From: Branchiostoma floridae
Lineage: Eukaryota > Chordata > Leptocardii > Amphioxiformes > Branchiostomatidae
Assembly: GCF_000003815.2 (NCBI RefSeq)
Contig: NC_049990.1
Location: forward strand, 13,519,460-13,583,459
Reading direction: 5' to 3'
Length of the DNA stretch: 64,000 bases
The translations under genes were made by a program, and so were the position numbers. Under the pieces are notes generated by a model. That model had not been told where the DNA came from. It did not search any database and saw only the letters and a list, made by a program, of their open reading frames with translations. Of this stretch, positions 37,101 through 44,259 are shown piece after piece. How positions within the stretch are numbered: the stretch's first letter is position 1; each line of letters opens with the position of its first letter.

Positions 37101-38752
37101 AAATAGCTCATTACACCCTTGAGCCATATCTAGTCCCTGATTCGCTACTACAATAGCCTGCTGACCAACTGTGGTGTGTTGTAGCTGGCTACCTGGGGTG
37201 GTTATCAATCCTAGGTTCTCTTCCCTCTGACCAAGGGCATTGGAGAGCCATTCTACAGTCATCCTGCCAGACCCCTGCACGATAGATATTGAGATCGGGC
37301 TACGGTGTGATAACCAGGCTCGATCCCGTCTGGCTCCCAGGGAAAAAGATCCACGAAACGCACATAACTTTGACCCGTATTTCAACTGAACCGAGAAGTT
37401 TTTACCCGCAAGTACCAACCTACCGTAACTTTCTATCTCCCTGTATGCCACAGAAGGTCGTTTAGCTCTTGATCTTCGAGCAGATGTTATAGAATGGCTT
37501 ATTCATATACCTACATCAACATTGCAGCATTGGCCAGATGCCTTGATTCCTTGGAACCGCTGCCATAAACACTTATCTGGCCAGGCGCAGATTATTGCAA
37601 AATATCAATGTAACATGTAGCATGTTTGACATAATCATATTAATTTTAGTTTAATTGTATTGATATTTCTTCATGATAATACTTAACTTGTGTATCAACA
37701 ACATCATACTACACAGTACATTAAGCCAACGTATCGCGACACTACGACACTAGCACATACAGCCCGGAACATCATCATGACTTACCAAGCATACAATTCC
37801 TCAATCATCTCTATCAACATACAATACAATACGTTACAAAAAAGTCAAACAATATTACCGTCGCCATGGCAATGCTTTTTCATTGCCACACTTTTTAAAG
37901 TAGTGTGGAACGTCCGCCGTTTTTGTTATCATCATGTTCAGGACATGCAATTTTCGAGAATTTCGGTTGATGGGTAGCTCTTGTGGTCGGGAAGAAGTGA
38001 CATAAGTTTGGACCTTCTTGCAGTTTTGCTTGGAACTGCGGGGGGCGTTCAGAAGTCAAGAAGGGATGGATGAGCTTTCATGCTTCTGCACTCCACTGCA
38101 TTGTGTACATTTGAAGCAATTTTGATTACAGCCATGCCTCTTGACTGTACTTTCAGCTGCCAAGTACGATCTGCGGTACAGTCGGAGCTTTCTCACCAGC
38201 TTCCCAGACGCGTCCAACGTGACAGCCGACATGCTAGCACAAGGTGACCCGCTCTCTCCCCGACACCCTGGCCAGGTGGAGGCTTACGTCATCAGGATGC
38301 CAGAACGAGGCGAAAACGTGACGTATGTCTTTGCTGTGCGTGCCTGTGACTCGGATGGGAACTGTGCAGGTGAATCTAACAAGGTCTCGGCTTCACTAGC
38401 CTACATCCCTCCTCTCACCACCACATCCCAACCGACATCGGTCTCAAGCTCGGTTCCGAAGATGACGTCACCGGGAAAAGAGGAAACCACGTCGACAACA
38501 TTCGACTCATCGCCGAAGCCCGCGGGACAGTCGCAAGACACGACCACCACGTGGGTTATTGTTGGCAGTGCCGTGGGTGGTGTTGCAGTGCTCGGAGCCG
38601 CTGTTTTCATCCTGTACCGAGGTTTGGGCAAGGCGTCGATAAGGAAGGTCGACATCACCGCCAGCACCACGCACGGAGCCGCCGCCAGGCCACCTACCGC
38701 CGGCACAACTACACAGGCCACGGCAAACCCTGCCTTCCACCCTGATGTGTAA
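12962..38752 (+). CDS. CLCA family protein (calcium-activated chloride channel regulator), 12 exons, complete
   Basis: Exons: 12962-13126, 17156-17307, 18335-18477, exon 4 (18907, 19003 or 19099 to 19394), 20541-20786, 21313-21537, 22387-22683, 23114-23344, 23887-24169, 24492-24665, 25557-25793, 38157-38752. All introns are GT-AG and all phases match. Using the last exon-4 acceptor gives 1014 aa; using the first gives 1078. Order of domains: signal peptide (1-19), CLCA N-terminal metalloprotease-like domain with HEWGHLRWGLFDEY at 159-172, Cys-rich segment, VWA domain with complete MIDAS (DSSGS 328-332, T398, D428), CLCA beta-rich region, FN3-like module starting PPSRITDL, Ser/Thr-rich linker, membrane helix about 949-970, 44-residue tail. 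Known CLCAs self-cleave, and some raise surface levels of Ca-activated chloride channels through the VWA domain. Human CLCAs are about 900-1000 aa. The family assignment is secure; vertebrate orthology (CLCA1/2/4) is not resolvable here. Confidence 0.95.
13111..13634 (+). repeat. Five-copy minisatellite spanning the CLCA exon 1 donor
   Basis: Units start at 13111, 13215, 13327, 13429 and 13535 (104, 112, 102, 106 and about 100 bp). Each begins with the last 16 bases of exon 1, or a variant of them, and the donor (CTACAG|GTATG; in copy 5 CTACAAGTATG), then 'GGCAACTTCAGAAAC' and 'TGCTGCGGGGTAAGGCT'. The decoy donors lie at 13231, 13343, 13445 and 13551. Reading through the first donor hits TAG at 13139-13141, so only the first donor gives the full protein. 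Confidence 0.92.
13870..14190. repeat. Dispersed repeat family R2, diverged copy
   Basis: Shares GCGCCAAGTATCAAAAGTGAACATCC and the order of neighbouring words with 43943-44256 (GCGCCGAGTATTGTTAAACATCC), including a 'GGCTTCAT' block. Function unknown. Confidence 0.4.
14269..14663. mobile_element. hAT-like non-autonomous element (395 bp)
   Basis: The ends are TAGGGGTGGGCACCGGTACA and, inverted, TAGGGCTGGGTATCGGTACA. Flanks are CTCTACAT and CTCTACCT, an 8-bp duplication with one mismatch, the size expected of hAT elements. The interior repeats CAGGTCCGG words. No transposase. Confidence 0.75.
14723..14985 (+). mobile_element. tRNA-headed SINE, copy 3 (full length)
   Basis: A box TGGCCTAACTGGTAGAGCG, B box GAGTTCGGTACCC, central block CTTGGGAAAAGCATTTTGCA, then the CTTCGGTCGGGAAGG tail ending near GTGTCACATTGTCC, matching copy 2 end to end. 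Confidence 0.75.
15495..16515. mobile_element. About 1-kb repeat with ATGGAGGT ends
   Basis: It starts TTACCTCCATAAAATGTCAT and finishes near TTTCATGGAGGTATGAGG, giving short inverted ends. Inside are two parallel blocks with 'GAAGAAGTGACATAAGTTTG'-like and 'ACTCAAGAA' words. Related fragments lie at about 7460-7760, 26200-26400 and 37978-38080. No coding. Confidence 0.5.
16703..16905. repeat. (GGTT)n-type minisatellite with GCTG variants
   Basis: An array of TTGG/GCTG/GTTT words that is open in several frames on both strands purely from composition. Confidence 0.9.
17156..17307 (+). CDS. CLCA exon 2 (residues 56-106)
   Basis: Acceptor AACAG| and donor ATCAG|GTAGT, ending in phase 2. It encodes the helix and strand ending in 'NITILIPKSW', a hallmark of the CLCA N-terminal domain. 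Confidence 0.93.
18060..18230 (+). repeat. R1 family, copy 2
   Basis: AGTTTGGGACCTCATTTTTT, then GCAGCAGCGACACCTAGCTG present twice in tandem, and GGAAACGTCGATAGGTAGA. More diverged than the other copies. It lies in CLCA intron 2. Confidence 0.5.
18335..18477 (+). CDS. CLCA exon 3 (residues 106-154)
   Basis: Acceptor ATTCCAG| and donor TACG|GTGAG, ending in phase 1. It contains 'GCGEGGDYIHLTP', the conserved segment just before the HExxH motif in CLCA proteins. Confidence 0.93.
18880..19160 (+). repeat. 96-bp triplication of intron 3 acceptor plus HExxH codons
   Basis: Exonic starts are exactly 96 bp apart (18907, 19003, 19099). The copies are nearly identical: T/C differences in the intron-like part and GTCCAG versus CTCCAG. 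Similarity continues a few bases upstream of the first copy (TAGATAATGTAA versus TAGATTATGTAA). The unit is a multiple of three and contains no in-frame stop. Confidence 0.95.
18907..19394 (+). CDS. CLCA exon 4 with triplicated 5' part (HExxH zinc motif)
   Basis: The 3' part (from 19160) is unique and encodes the Cys-containing segment up to 'MFMQFLEK'. The 5' part exists as three 96-bp copies, each preceded by its own acceptor (GTCCAG or CTCCAG) at 18906, 19002 and 19098. The frame is open across all three, so acceptor choice gives one, two or three HEWGH motifs separated by a 13-residue intron-derived linker (from 'NRLCKC' to 'YVSPG'). The unrepeated version (19099-19394) matches normal CLCA architecture and is the preferred model. 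The donor is GAAG|GTAGAA, phase 0. Confidence 0.9.
20541..20786 (+). CDS. CLCA exon 5 (residues 253-334, start of VWA domain)
   Basis: Acceptor TTTCCCAG|, phase 0. It encodes the last Cys residues of the N-domain ('FCHSD', 'QCGGRSAWDVM') and VWA strand 1 ending with the MIDAS motif DSSGSM. Donor AGG|GTCAGT. Confidence 0.93.
21079..21250. repeat. (CACT)n tetranucleotide array in CLCA intron 5
   Basis: About 165 bp of almost perfect CTCA repeat, which opens a spurious 'LTHSLTHS' frame. It lies 62 bp before exon 6. Confidence 0.95.
21313..21537 (+). CDS. CLCA exon 6 (residues 335-409, VWA domain)
   Basis: Acceptor CATCAG|, phase 0 at both ends. It encodes VWA helix 1 and strands 2-3 ('WLGIVDFST'), and the 'WTCIGCGL' turn with the MIDAS threonine T398. 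It begins about 60 bp after the end of a long CACT microsatellite. Confidence 0.92.
21910..22110 (+). mobile_element. tRNA-headed SINE, copy 4 (core-deleted)
   Basis: The head has GGCGTGGTTTAGTGATGG and B box CGGGTTCGAATTT. The tail has CATCCCTC...ATGGAGGTCCCGTGT and GAGTCAAACCTCGA, as in copies 1 and 7. The CTTGGGAAAGGCAC core is missing. It lies in CLCA intron 6. Confidence 0.5.
22387..22683 (+). CDS. CLCA exon 7 (residues 410-508, VWA domain end)
   Basis: Acceptor TTCTCAG|, donor ATCCAG|GTTAGA, phase 0 at both ends. It holds 'ILLVISDGEEN' with the third MIDAS residue D428, and the C-terminal VWA strand/helix 'LAARTGGMAFF'. Confidence 0.93.
23114..23344 (+). CDS. CLCA exon 8 (residues 509-585)
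   Basis: Acceptor TGAACAG| and donor GCGAAG|GTTTGT, phase 0. It encodes the beta-rich segment after VWA, with the family-typical 'IKDPDGNVI' motif. Confidence 0.92.
23622..23693. repeat. (ATC)n trinucleotide repeat
   Basis: Interrupted ATC repeat in CLCA intron 8. Confidence 0.85.
23887..24169 (+). CDS. CLCA exon 9 (residues 586-680)
   Basis: Acceptor CTATAG|, donor ACTG|GTAGGT, ending in phase 1. It encodes 'GKWHYNVTNDG' and 'VTSRA', followed by a beta-sandwich ending 'LLDDGTG', all matching the CLCA core downstream of VWA. Confidence 0.93.
24492..24665 (+). CDS. CLCA exon 10 (residues 680-738)
   Basis: Acceptor CGGCAG|, donor CCAG|GTGAGG. It encodes 'ADVTKHDGVYSGYF', a highly conserved CLCA sequence, and an Ig-like strand 'GRYSVSVRV'. 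Confidence 0.93.
24725..24950. mobile_element. R1 family, copy 3, a foldback
   Basis: The left arm GTTTTATCTAACCGACGTTT...CGGCAATTCTGAC is the inverse of GTCAGAATTG...CGTCGGTGGGATAAA at the right. The R1 core (TTTGGGACCGCATCTGTAAA) forms the loop. It shows that R1 is a foldback element. CLCA intron 10. Confidence 0.65.
25557..25793 (+). CDS. CLCA exon 11 (residues 738-817, first half of FN3-like module)
   Basis: Acceptor ATCCAG|, donor CCAG|GTGAGA, phase 1 at both ends. It encodes 'GGVFALKG' and then 'PPSRITDLRV' and 'VTLSWTAVGDDF', the first strands of the fibronectin-III-like module near the CLCA C-terminus. Confidence 0.92.
27137..27425 (-). mobile_element. tRNA-headed SINE of a second type (minus)
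   Basis: On the minus strand a B-box-like AAGTTCGATCCCCGGCC follows a GTGCAATGAGACGAGTGG head. The 3' part ends CGGGAAGGACTTTGACTTGA. It does not share the core of the other SINE copies. Confidence 0.45.
29050..29570 (+). repeat. Direct duplication, copy A
   Basis: From TTTTAACTATCCAAGCGGGG to CACACACGAATCG it parallels 30630-31410. Shared words include TTTTAACGGCTACAATGTTT and GATTAGATACAAAATAAA. Confidence 0.75.
30148..30225 (-). mobile_element. tRNA-like head (SINE fragment)
   Basis: On the minus strand an A-box-like TGGTTAGCACGTG and perfect B box GGTTCGAATCCC are present, but no cloverleaf with a clean acceptor stem can be formed, so it is not called a tRNA gene. Confidence 0.4.
30630..31410 (+). 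repeat. Direct duplication, copy B with a ~240-bp extra segment
   Basis: It matches copy A in the same order, but a block at about 30905-31150 has no counterpart there. The pair could be a segmental duplication or diverged LTR-like ends. No terminal TG...CA or reverse-transcriptase frame was found between them. Confidence 0.7.
32163..32195. repeat. Perfect 15-bp hairpin with 3-nt loop
   Basis: Arms CAAGGAGCTTTTATC and GATAAAAGCTCCTTG are separated by ACT. Confidence 0.8.
32538..32683 (+). repeat. Tandem duplication, two ~64-bp units 82 bp apart
   Basis: Both units run from GGTGTCCCTAGGGGTAGGG (or GGTCTCCCTAGGCGTAGGG) through CGAATAAATTGACTAAGTTG to GGAGACGYCCACC. Confidence 0.8.
33112..33300 (-). 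CDS. Possible unassigned terminal exon or gene fragment on the minus strand
   Basis: After a TATGTTAG| acceptor-like site at 33302-33301, a frame of 62 codons starting 'DEFRTQPDTSEFQLELAD' runs to TGA at 33114-33112. It has protein-like composition: acidic, with regularly spaced Leu/Phe and 'LVQPF' at the end. A second frame continues in similar style ('SQFDPFLVDHIMHYLL'), as if a frameshift had occurred. No family is recognised. It lies antisense inside CLCA intron 11 and has no Met, so it needs upstream exons or is a fragment of a mobile element. Confidence 0.25.
   Translation of the reverse strand, partial: DEFRTQPDTSEFQLELADVLLQPIGISAELFCSFDTDQFLPDRPANVAAPSPISFTQLVQPF
33561..33739. repeat. 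Array of AGCACTGG-NN(NN)-CCAGTGCT palindromes
   Basis: Five near-complete palindromes begin at 33561, 33605, 33636, 33688 (perfect, AGCACTGGAATTCCAGTGCT) and 33720, with half sites at 33667 and about 33748. Spacing is 31-52 bp. Each is usually followed by GAAC. Confidence 0.9.
35141..35240 (+). repeat. Short direct repeat, copy 1 (partner at 35580-35690)
   Basis: TGCACCTTAAGGTGTTTGAT, TACAAAATTCC and CAGTAAACATGAACACACT recur at 35580-35690 with few changes. Origin unknown. Confidence 0.65.
35580..35690 (+). repeat. Short direct repeat, copy 2
   Basis: Matches 35141-35240. It is followed immediately by a fragment of the 4625-type MITE. Confidence 0.65.
35699..35800 (+). mobile_element. Fragment of the 4625/5505 MITE
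   Basis: The left end AAAGCTAAGGGTACAAACCG and the word GTGTCTACGTGCCACAAC match copies A and B. The rest of the element is missing. Confidence 0.6.
37077..37451 (-). other. Unassigned 124-codon open frame, probably within a repeat
   Basis: The open frame begins with ATG and ends in TAA at 37077-37079. It has no recognised domain. The sequence 'CCCTGGGAGCCAGAC' within it recurs in inverted orientation at about 36915, so the frame lies between inverted repeats and is more likely part of a mobile element than a host gene. Confidence 0.2.
38157..38752 (+). CDS. CLCA exon 12 (residues 817-1014, FN3 end, TM helix, tail)
   Basis: Acceptor TTTCAG|, entered in phase 1 from exon 11 across a 12.4-kb intron. 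It completes the FN3-like module ('YDLRYS', 'YVFAVRACDSDGN'), then a Ser/Thr/Pro-rich stretch, a 22-residue hydrophobic helix (about 949-970) followed by R and K, and a short cytoplasmic tail. The stop is at 38750-38752. Confidence 0.93.
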
Positions 38753-38902
38753 CAACGCTCGGGGAATATGAACTTTCAGTCCGACTTAATCACGCCTCTA
38801 ACAACCCCCCCCCTGATTTTTTTTTTGGCACTGTACAAATTCTTAATTCTTTGCAAGACCACACCAACTTACTTTGTGGGTCATCTGTGTTGGTAGAAGT
38901 CA

Positions 38903-39074
38903 TTATTGAACTAATAATAATAAAATGTAATTTCCAACACAAAAATTGGACTCACCCAAATTTTCGACTGAACAGCACCAGTTCATTCCTTGACAAAGAC
39001 TGATGCTGTTCAGTCGAAAATTTGGGTGAGTCCAATTTTTGTGTTGGAAATTGCAGTTTAACTAGTTCAATAAC
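38903..39074. mobile_element. Hairpin element just downstream of CLCA
   Basis: Inner arms 38929-38978 and 39003-39052 are inverted copies matching at 49 of 50 positions, with a 24-nt loop. Weaker complementarity extends outward to TTATTGAACT / AGTTCAATAA. A related fragment lies at 52585-52660. Confidence 0.9.
38919..38924 (+). promoter_or_regulatory. Candidate CLCA poly(A) signal
   Basis: AATAAA lies 167 nt after the CLCA stop codon. It sits inside the outer part of a foldback element, so it may be element-borne. No closer AATAAA was seen. Confidence 0.35.
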
Positions 39075-39240
39075 CCTTCCTCTGGTCAGGCCTCTGAAAG
39101 CAAGAGATTTATAACGCAGGCTAAGGCCAAGATGACCATGTCATGAATGACATCCTCTGACAACCCCAAATCTGATACGAACGTGTGGAAAAAAAGTTTG
39201 GTAAAATTTCCTTTATTATGAAATAACTAAGTGGTCAGGA

Positions 39241-39412
39241 TAAATTAGTCTCCAAGCAGACCCTACGGTGCCTTAGAAATAGTATCAAAGCTGGCAAGGC
39301 ACCAGGCCGTTTGACTCCCTTAGCCGGCTATCTCCCTTTGGCCGGCTATACTCCTTTGCCAGCTTTGATATTGTTTCCAAGGCACCGTAGGGTCTGCCTA
39401 GAGACTAAGGAT
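39241..39412. mobile_element. Foldback element with 20-bp flanking direct repeats
   Basis: Arms share CAGACCCTACGGTGCCTT and TATCAAAGCTGGCAA in inverted orientation. The element is bounded by AAATAACTAAGTGGTCAGGA at 39221-39240 and again at 39413-39432. Confidence 0.9.
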
Positions 39413-40789
39413 AAATAACTAAGTGGTCAGGAAGGTTCAAGAAGTGACTAAATACGCTGTATGGTATACAGAATGATTATAGATTTGTCGTTTTTGGTCT
39501 TTGACATCTTCATATCTTTGACTCCGATAAACACCTTGGCATTCTTACATTACATCGACATTAGTATCCGTTTTCTGATATTTACAAAAAAAAAAGATCA
39601 AGGCGTATATTTGCTCATATTGCAGCCATTTTGGACGATTTACAGGATGGTTGAAAAGCTTTTTAAACGAAAGAAAATTACTTTGCGCGTGGATGTCATC
39701 CAAATAATCGCATCAACACGGCCTAGTGATCTAGTGAAAAATTAATATCTTTTGTTTGTTTTTGATCTGATGACCTTCACTTTAGCGAAATTCACCAAAC
39801 TATATTGTATGTTAATGTTTTCACTCAGATTGTGTTTTTTCACGTTGCACGTATAAATTTGATCGAAAAACTTAACACAATGTAATCTAAACATTCTTTA
39901 TCAACAATCTCACGGTACTGCAAAGACATTTCCGAAAGCTCAATGCAAGTATCAAAATATTATTTTCAGACAGTGGACACAAAACGAGGTACCTGATCTG
40001 TGTTGAGGCTTTATTTACTACTGATGTTGTGTGCTAATACACCGCTGATCCCACTCTCTTTTGCTAAGGTGTGACTAAGACCATAAAAGAGGGTATTGTG
40101 GGTTTGGTAGAAAAATGACAATATCTCAAGTTTTATTCGGTCAAATGGCTCATAATTTGGCAGAAGTGGAGAAGAGATACTGTATATTCCAATTATGTAT
40201 CAGATTAAACGATAATTATCATGATATTTCTACAATATATGAATACATTTACTCTTCTGATTTGACAAATATTGCTCGAGACCAGCTTGTTGCAGATGGC
40301 CAAAACGTAACAGGATGTAGAGACGACTGTATACTTTTGGAATAGCTTTACTGAGTATAGAAATACAGTTAAGATTACATGAAATTAATAAAAGTTTGTC
40401 AATTTTGATAAAATTTTGGGGGTTTCCTGTGAATTCAACTGTGAATATCTAACTTTCTGATGGTAAAGTTGATTTTCCAGAAAGCTATTCATGCAAACAC
40501 ACTTGTTGTGCATTCTTTCCATGCCATTTTGACTTTATAGGTTTTTATAAACAAGTTGGTCTTTGCCTTTAAAGTTTACATGCTTAAATTTTGCAGTTTT
40601 TCTTTTTTTCTAATTTTAGATATGGCCAATACAGATTTCCATTGGTGCTACTGTACCCATCAAAACTTAATGTTGAGGAGATTCTTATGGCCTCCACCCA
40701 TCGCCATTCCGGTCTCCCCTTCTGGTAGTGGAGTAATCCTTCATTTTGTATTCATCTCTGTGGCTCTCGGTGGTCACATGCAGCAATGT

Positions 40790-41060
40790 CCAGACTATCA
40801 CTGCCAAATACCGTTTCCGAATCAATTGGGTTTGAATAGTATTACGTTGATATATACCATCGATGGCGATGCTGTGCCCTTTAACTACCTCGGGAAAGGC
40901 ACTTTACACGACGTTTAGTCAGGTAGAAACGAGGTCCTATCTTCGGTTAAAATGAGGGCCGTCCCGTAGGACGTTAATGGAGGTCCCATCTTTGATGAGA
41001 GCCTCATCTTCGGCTTTTAAAAAGAACCCAATACAGTTATCGAAAGAAATACGGTCCTTC
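40790..41060 (+). mobile_element. tRNA-headed SINE, copy 7 (degenerate head)
   Basis: The core CTCGGGAAAGGCACTTTACA, followed by a tail with TAGGACGTTAATGGAGGTCCC, links this copy to those at 2807 and 21910. Confidence 0.55.
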
Positions 41061-41223
41061 CAGGTGTAAGTGCCTCGAAACCCACTGGCTACTACCGATC
41101 GTATTCAGGTCAGCTGTTAACTAGCGCCTATTGCAAGCCGTTGAGATTTAGCCACTGACTGCGAAGCGAGTAACGGTACGAGGTCTAACCTATAATAGTG
41201 ATAAAAGGGCCAAGCTTCGTTAA

Positions 41224-42169
41224 CCCTATTCAGACCGGGGGGGGGGGGCTTTTGGGGCCCGCGCTAACTTCGATGTCCTATAACGCCAGAACGGCTTACG
41301 CTAGAGTCACCAAATTTGGTGAGTTTTCCTAAAAAATTGTTGGCAACAATTTTGCAAAGTTTGACAAATTTTCCGTTTTTTTCTCGTTGCCATGGCAACC
41401 GTTTGTTGACAGGCAGTTTTGCCAAAATCACTATTTTTGGTTCTAACTATGTATTTTTCACATTCATTTGCTATATTACTGCGATTTTGGTACATAAATA
41501 AAATCTGATATTATTCAGCATATCTTTCATAATTATATATGCATAAATTATGCTAATTTGATGACGTCATCAGCCCAAAATCCAACATGGCGGACCGAAT
41601 GGCCAAATCAATAATAACAAGCTAATCATCCCTTAAAATTTGTAACTACCTGGTATTTTTTCATCAAAAACCATCTAAATGAATGAATTTAGTCTATTTC
41701 CATTGCCCTTTGTGATTATTTGTTGCCAAAAAAGTATTTTTATAAATTCAAGGTGGTGGATATAATATGGCGGAGCCCAACTCGTATCTTAGATGTGCAT
41801 GACGTCATTTTATGACGTCATATTGACGTCATTGATGTTGCTATTGGCAACGCAAGTCGTAATAAACATTATTATTCTGTTATCTGCACTTGTTGTTACA
41901 TTTTTGTAGCAAAACTTGAAGTTTTCTGAGAATACCCATTTTTCATGGGTTTGGCCAATGTAATCAAATTGATGACGTCATAATTACGTCATCTTACGTC
42001 AACGTAACGTCAAACGTCACATACTTGTCAGATATTATGTCGAAATGATGTCCTTAAAATTTAGTGGCCCTACGACACGTCGTTTTAGAGTTATAGGACT
42101 TAGAAGTGGAGGGCCTCAAAAGCACCCCCCCGGTCCAGGGATGACCAAAAAAGCCCGGTCTGAATAGGG
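41224..42169. mobile_element. piggyBac-like non-autonomous element (946 bp)
   Basis: Flanked by TTAA on both sides (41220-41223 and 42170-42173). Terminal inverted repeats are CCCTATTCAGACCGGG (16 bp, perfect). TTAA target duplication with CCC ends is the piggyBac signature. The interior is AT-rich, with several TGACGTCA-type words and no transposase frame. Confidence 0.85.
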
Positions 42170-42489
42170 TTAAGTCATTACAGTGCTTATCGTCTTTTCA
42201 GAGCGTATCGTCCATAGGACCACACACTCCGTGTTGTTGATAAGCCTTAATCTGAGTTAAGGATCCGTGAGGGGTCCGACATTATCAGTAAGTTTGCATC
42301 TGGTCAGAATAAAGGCTCATGACCTGCGGACCCGGTGGTCTGAACCTTAGTAGCAACATTTCAGAAGTGATAAATGCAGGTACTTAGGACAGTTGTCAGA
42401 GTTGCGCTGCGCAGTGGAGGGCGTGATTATCTTGCTGTGTCTCTTTGCTTTGTTTTGCTGACGAACATTTAAGGCCCAATCAAACGAGA

Positions 42490-42895
42490 GCAAGGATGAG
42501 CCGTCAGGATGAAAATTCTTTTCTATTCCTGGGAATTCATAGTGTATTCTAGAAATATTACTGCATTTCAGCTATTTGTGCCCGTTATTTTGACTGGCCC
42601 GAAAGTTTTAACATGGTAACAAATTTCGGTACATTTGAAGTGGAGAAATATCGAACGACATTCAAAGTGAATTTTAACTATTCTAACTGCAGTATGACCG
42701 CATTCTACGCCATTCTAACATTATTCGACACATTCTTATCTCATTCGATGGAGAACCGAAATAGCAAGCCACTTGGAATTTTGTCAGAATGTGACCAAAA
42801 GAATATCTCGAATGCAGTGAAAATTTCTAGAATACAGTACAAAATCCCAGGAAGAGAAAACGAATTTTCATTCTGACGGCATTTTGGCTTATTCC
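42490..42895. mobile_element. Foldback MITE (about 400 bp)
   Basis: The left arm GCCGTCAGGATGAAAATTC and the right arm, reverse-complemented GCCGTCAGAATGAAAATTC, continue through TTCCTGGGA and GTATTCTAGAAAT for about 80 bp. Confidence 0.75.
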
Positions 42896-43942
42896 TTCAC
42901 GTGTGAAGGGGATATAAGGTCCATTTCGAATTCCCACCCGAATGTGGCACGAATTTTGCGTGAAGTGTGAAGGTCCTATGAGGGAGATGGTCCACTATCA
43001 TAGTATAACTGAAAATGCTACAGACTTCCAGTCATCTTCCAGACCCGTTGCTCAAGCCACATTTCCGGAAGGTCACGTGTTCTGGGCAATCAGATCCTTA
43101 GCTGTCCTGATGACGGCAAGAGGAATGGTCCAAAGTTTTCAGTGTGCAATATTTCACTGGTGACAAACGTTGGATTCTTTCATAATAGACCTTCAACTTG
43201 AGGAATATGAAGAGTGAATAATAAAAAAAAACATTTCCAGTGACCTTCTTTTGCGTTTATTTCATAAGACAAAGGCGGCATGTATCATCCCGTAAATATT
43301 CAAGATGATTTGACTCCAACGAGCCAAGTAACAATGCCCGCATACATTTCTCCAATTTCTTTCACTGATACTGCATTTTTCTTGCTTTGAGAAATATAGA
43401 TCTATTTTCTTTAAGACAATCAGATGTCATTGCATTTAAGACAATGTATCGATGTAATAGTAGATATCATATATGAGAAGTATTCATGTACAAAGATGAC
43501 ATAAATAAAGTGAGAATTGTTCCGACAAATAATACATGGACGGGACAACCATGCCTTTGCACTGCATTCTGTACATTAATAACGACGAATACCCCCATGC
43601 CATGTACCATTATTGCAACGTATTTACATCTGTAATGTTCTGAACAGCAGCATACATGTATGTACCAGAAATATCGGGGGTTTGCTAAATAAAGGCAGGG
43701 CATACAATAAAGGTTTGCGACAAAACGTGGCCTTAAATCTAAAATCGTATCAGTAGTAAAATTATCTTTTTCAAACCTCGCATATAATACATTTTAGTTC
43801 GACGTGAAATGGCTACACTAAAACAACTACCGTAGTGGCCTTATTGCAAATATAAGTATACGATTTTCTCTGGATAAGCATTATTGACGTTTTAAAAAGT
43901 TAAACAAAGGTAATTAATGACGTATGCTCTAAATGATGTTAG

Positions 43943-44256
43943 GAACATCTCACTGGGTCGCGCCTATTTGCATTCGCACACAGGCGCCAATTTGTCGCAC
44001 AAAATTGCGATTAAAAACATTTATGAAACTTTATAATATTTTGCGCCGAGTATTGTTAAACATCCTTTTTCACTGTAAATCCCCTTTGATGCATTTTGAT
44101 AGCATGGCACATTGGCTTCTAATTCAATGTCAACACTGCGATTCCCAATACCATGTGCATGTGTGCTTCATACGTAAATGCGTTGCACGACCGCAATATT
44201 TGTATAAATCCGCAAAGCTGGCACAATTTTTGGCGCAATTTTCCGCGGATCAATAA
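43943..44256 (+). repeat. Dispersed repeat family R2, longest copy
   Basis: It starts ACATCTCACTGGGTCGCGCC and includes GCGCCGAGTATTG and TTTTTGGCGCAATTTTCCGC. Partial relatives lie at 5005-5095 (CACTGGGCCTCGCC) and 13870-14190. The 107-codon open frame across it is not supported as a gene. Confidence 0.5.
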
Positions 44257-44259
44257 GAT

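Larger units (their letters stand above)
25794..38156 (+). other. CLCA intron 11 (12.4 kb)
   Basis: The intron holds a fragment of the 15.5-kb repeat family (26200-26400), two SINE-like pieces (27137-27425 and 30148-30225), a direct duplication (29050-29570 and 30630-31410), a palindrome array (33561-33739), a MITE fragment (35699-35800) and two unassigned minus-strand open segments (33300-33112, 37451-37077). Stretches 27430-29040, 31420-32160 and 33800-35140 show nothing I recognise. Confidence 0.75.
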
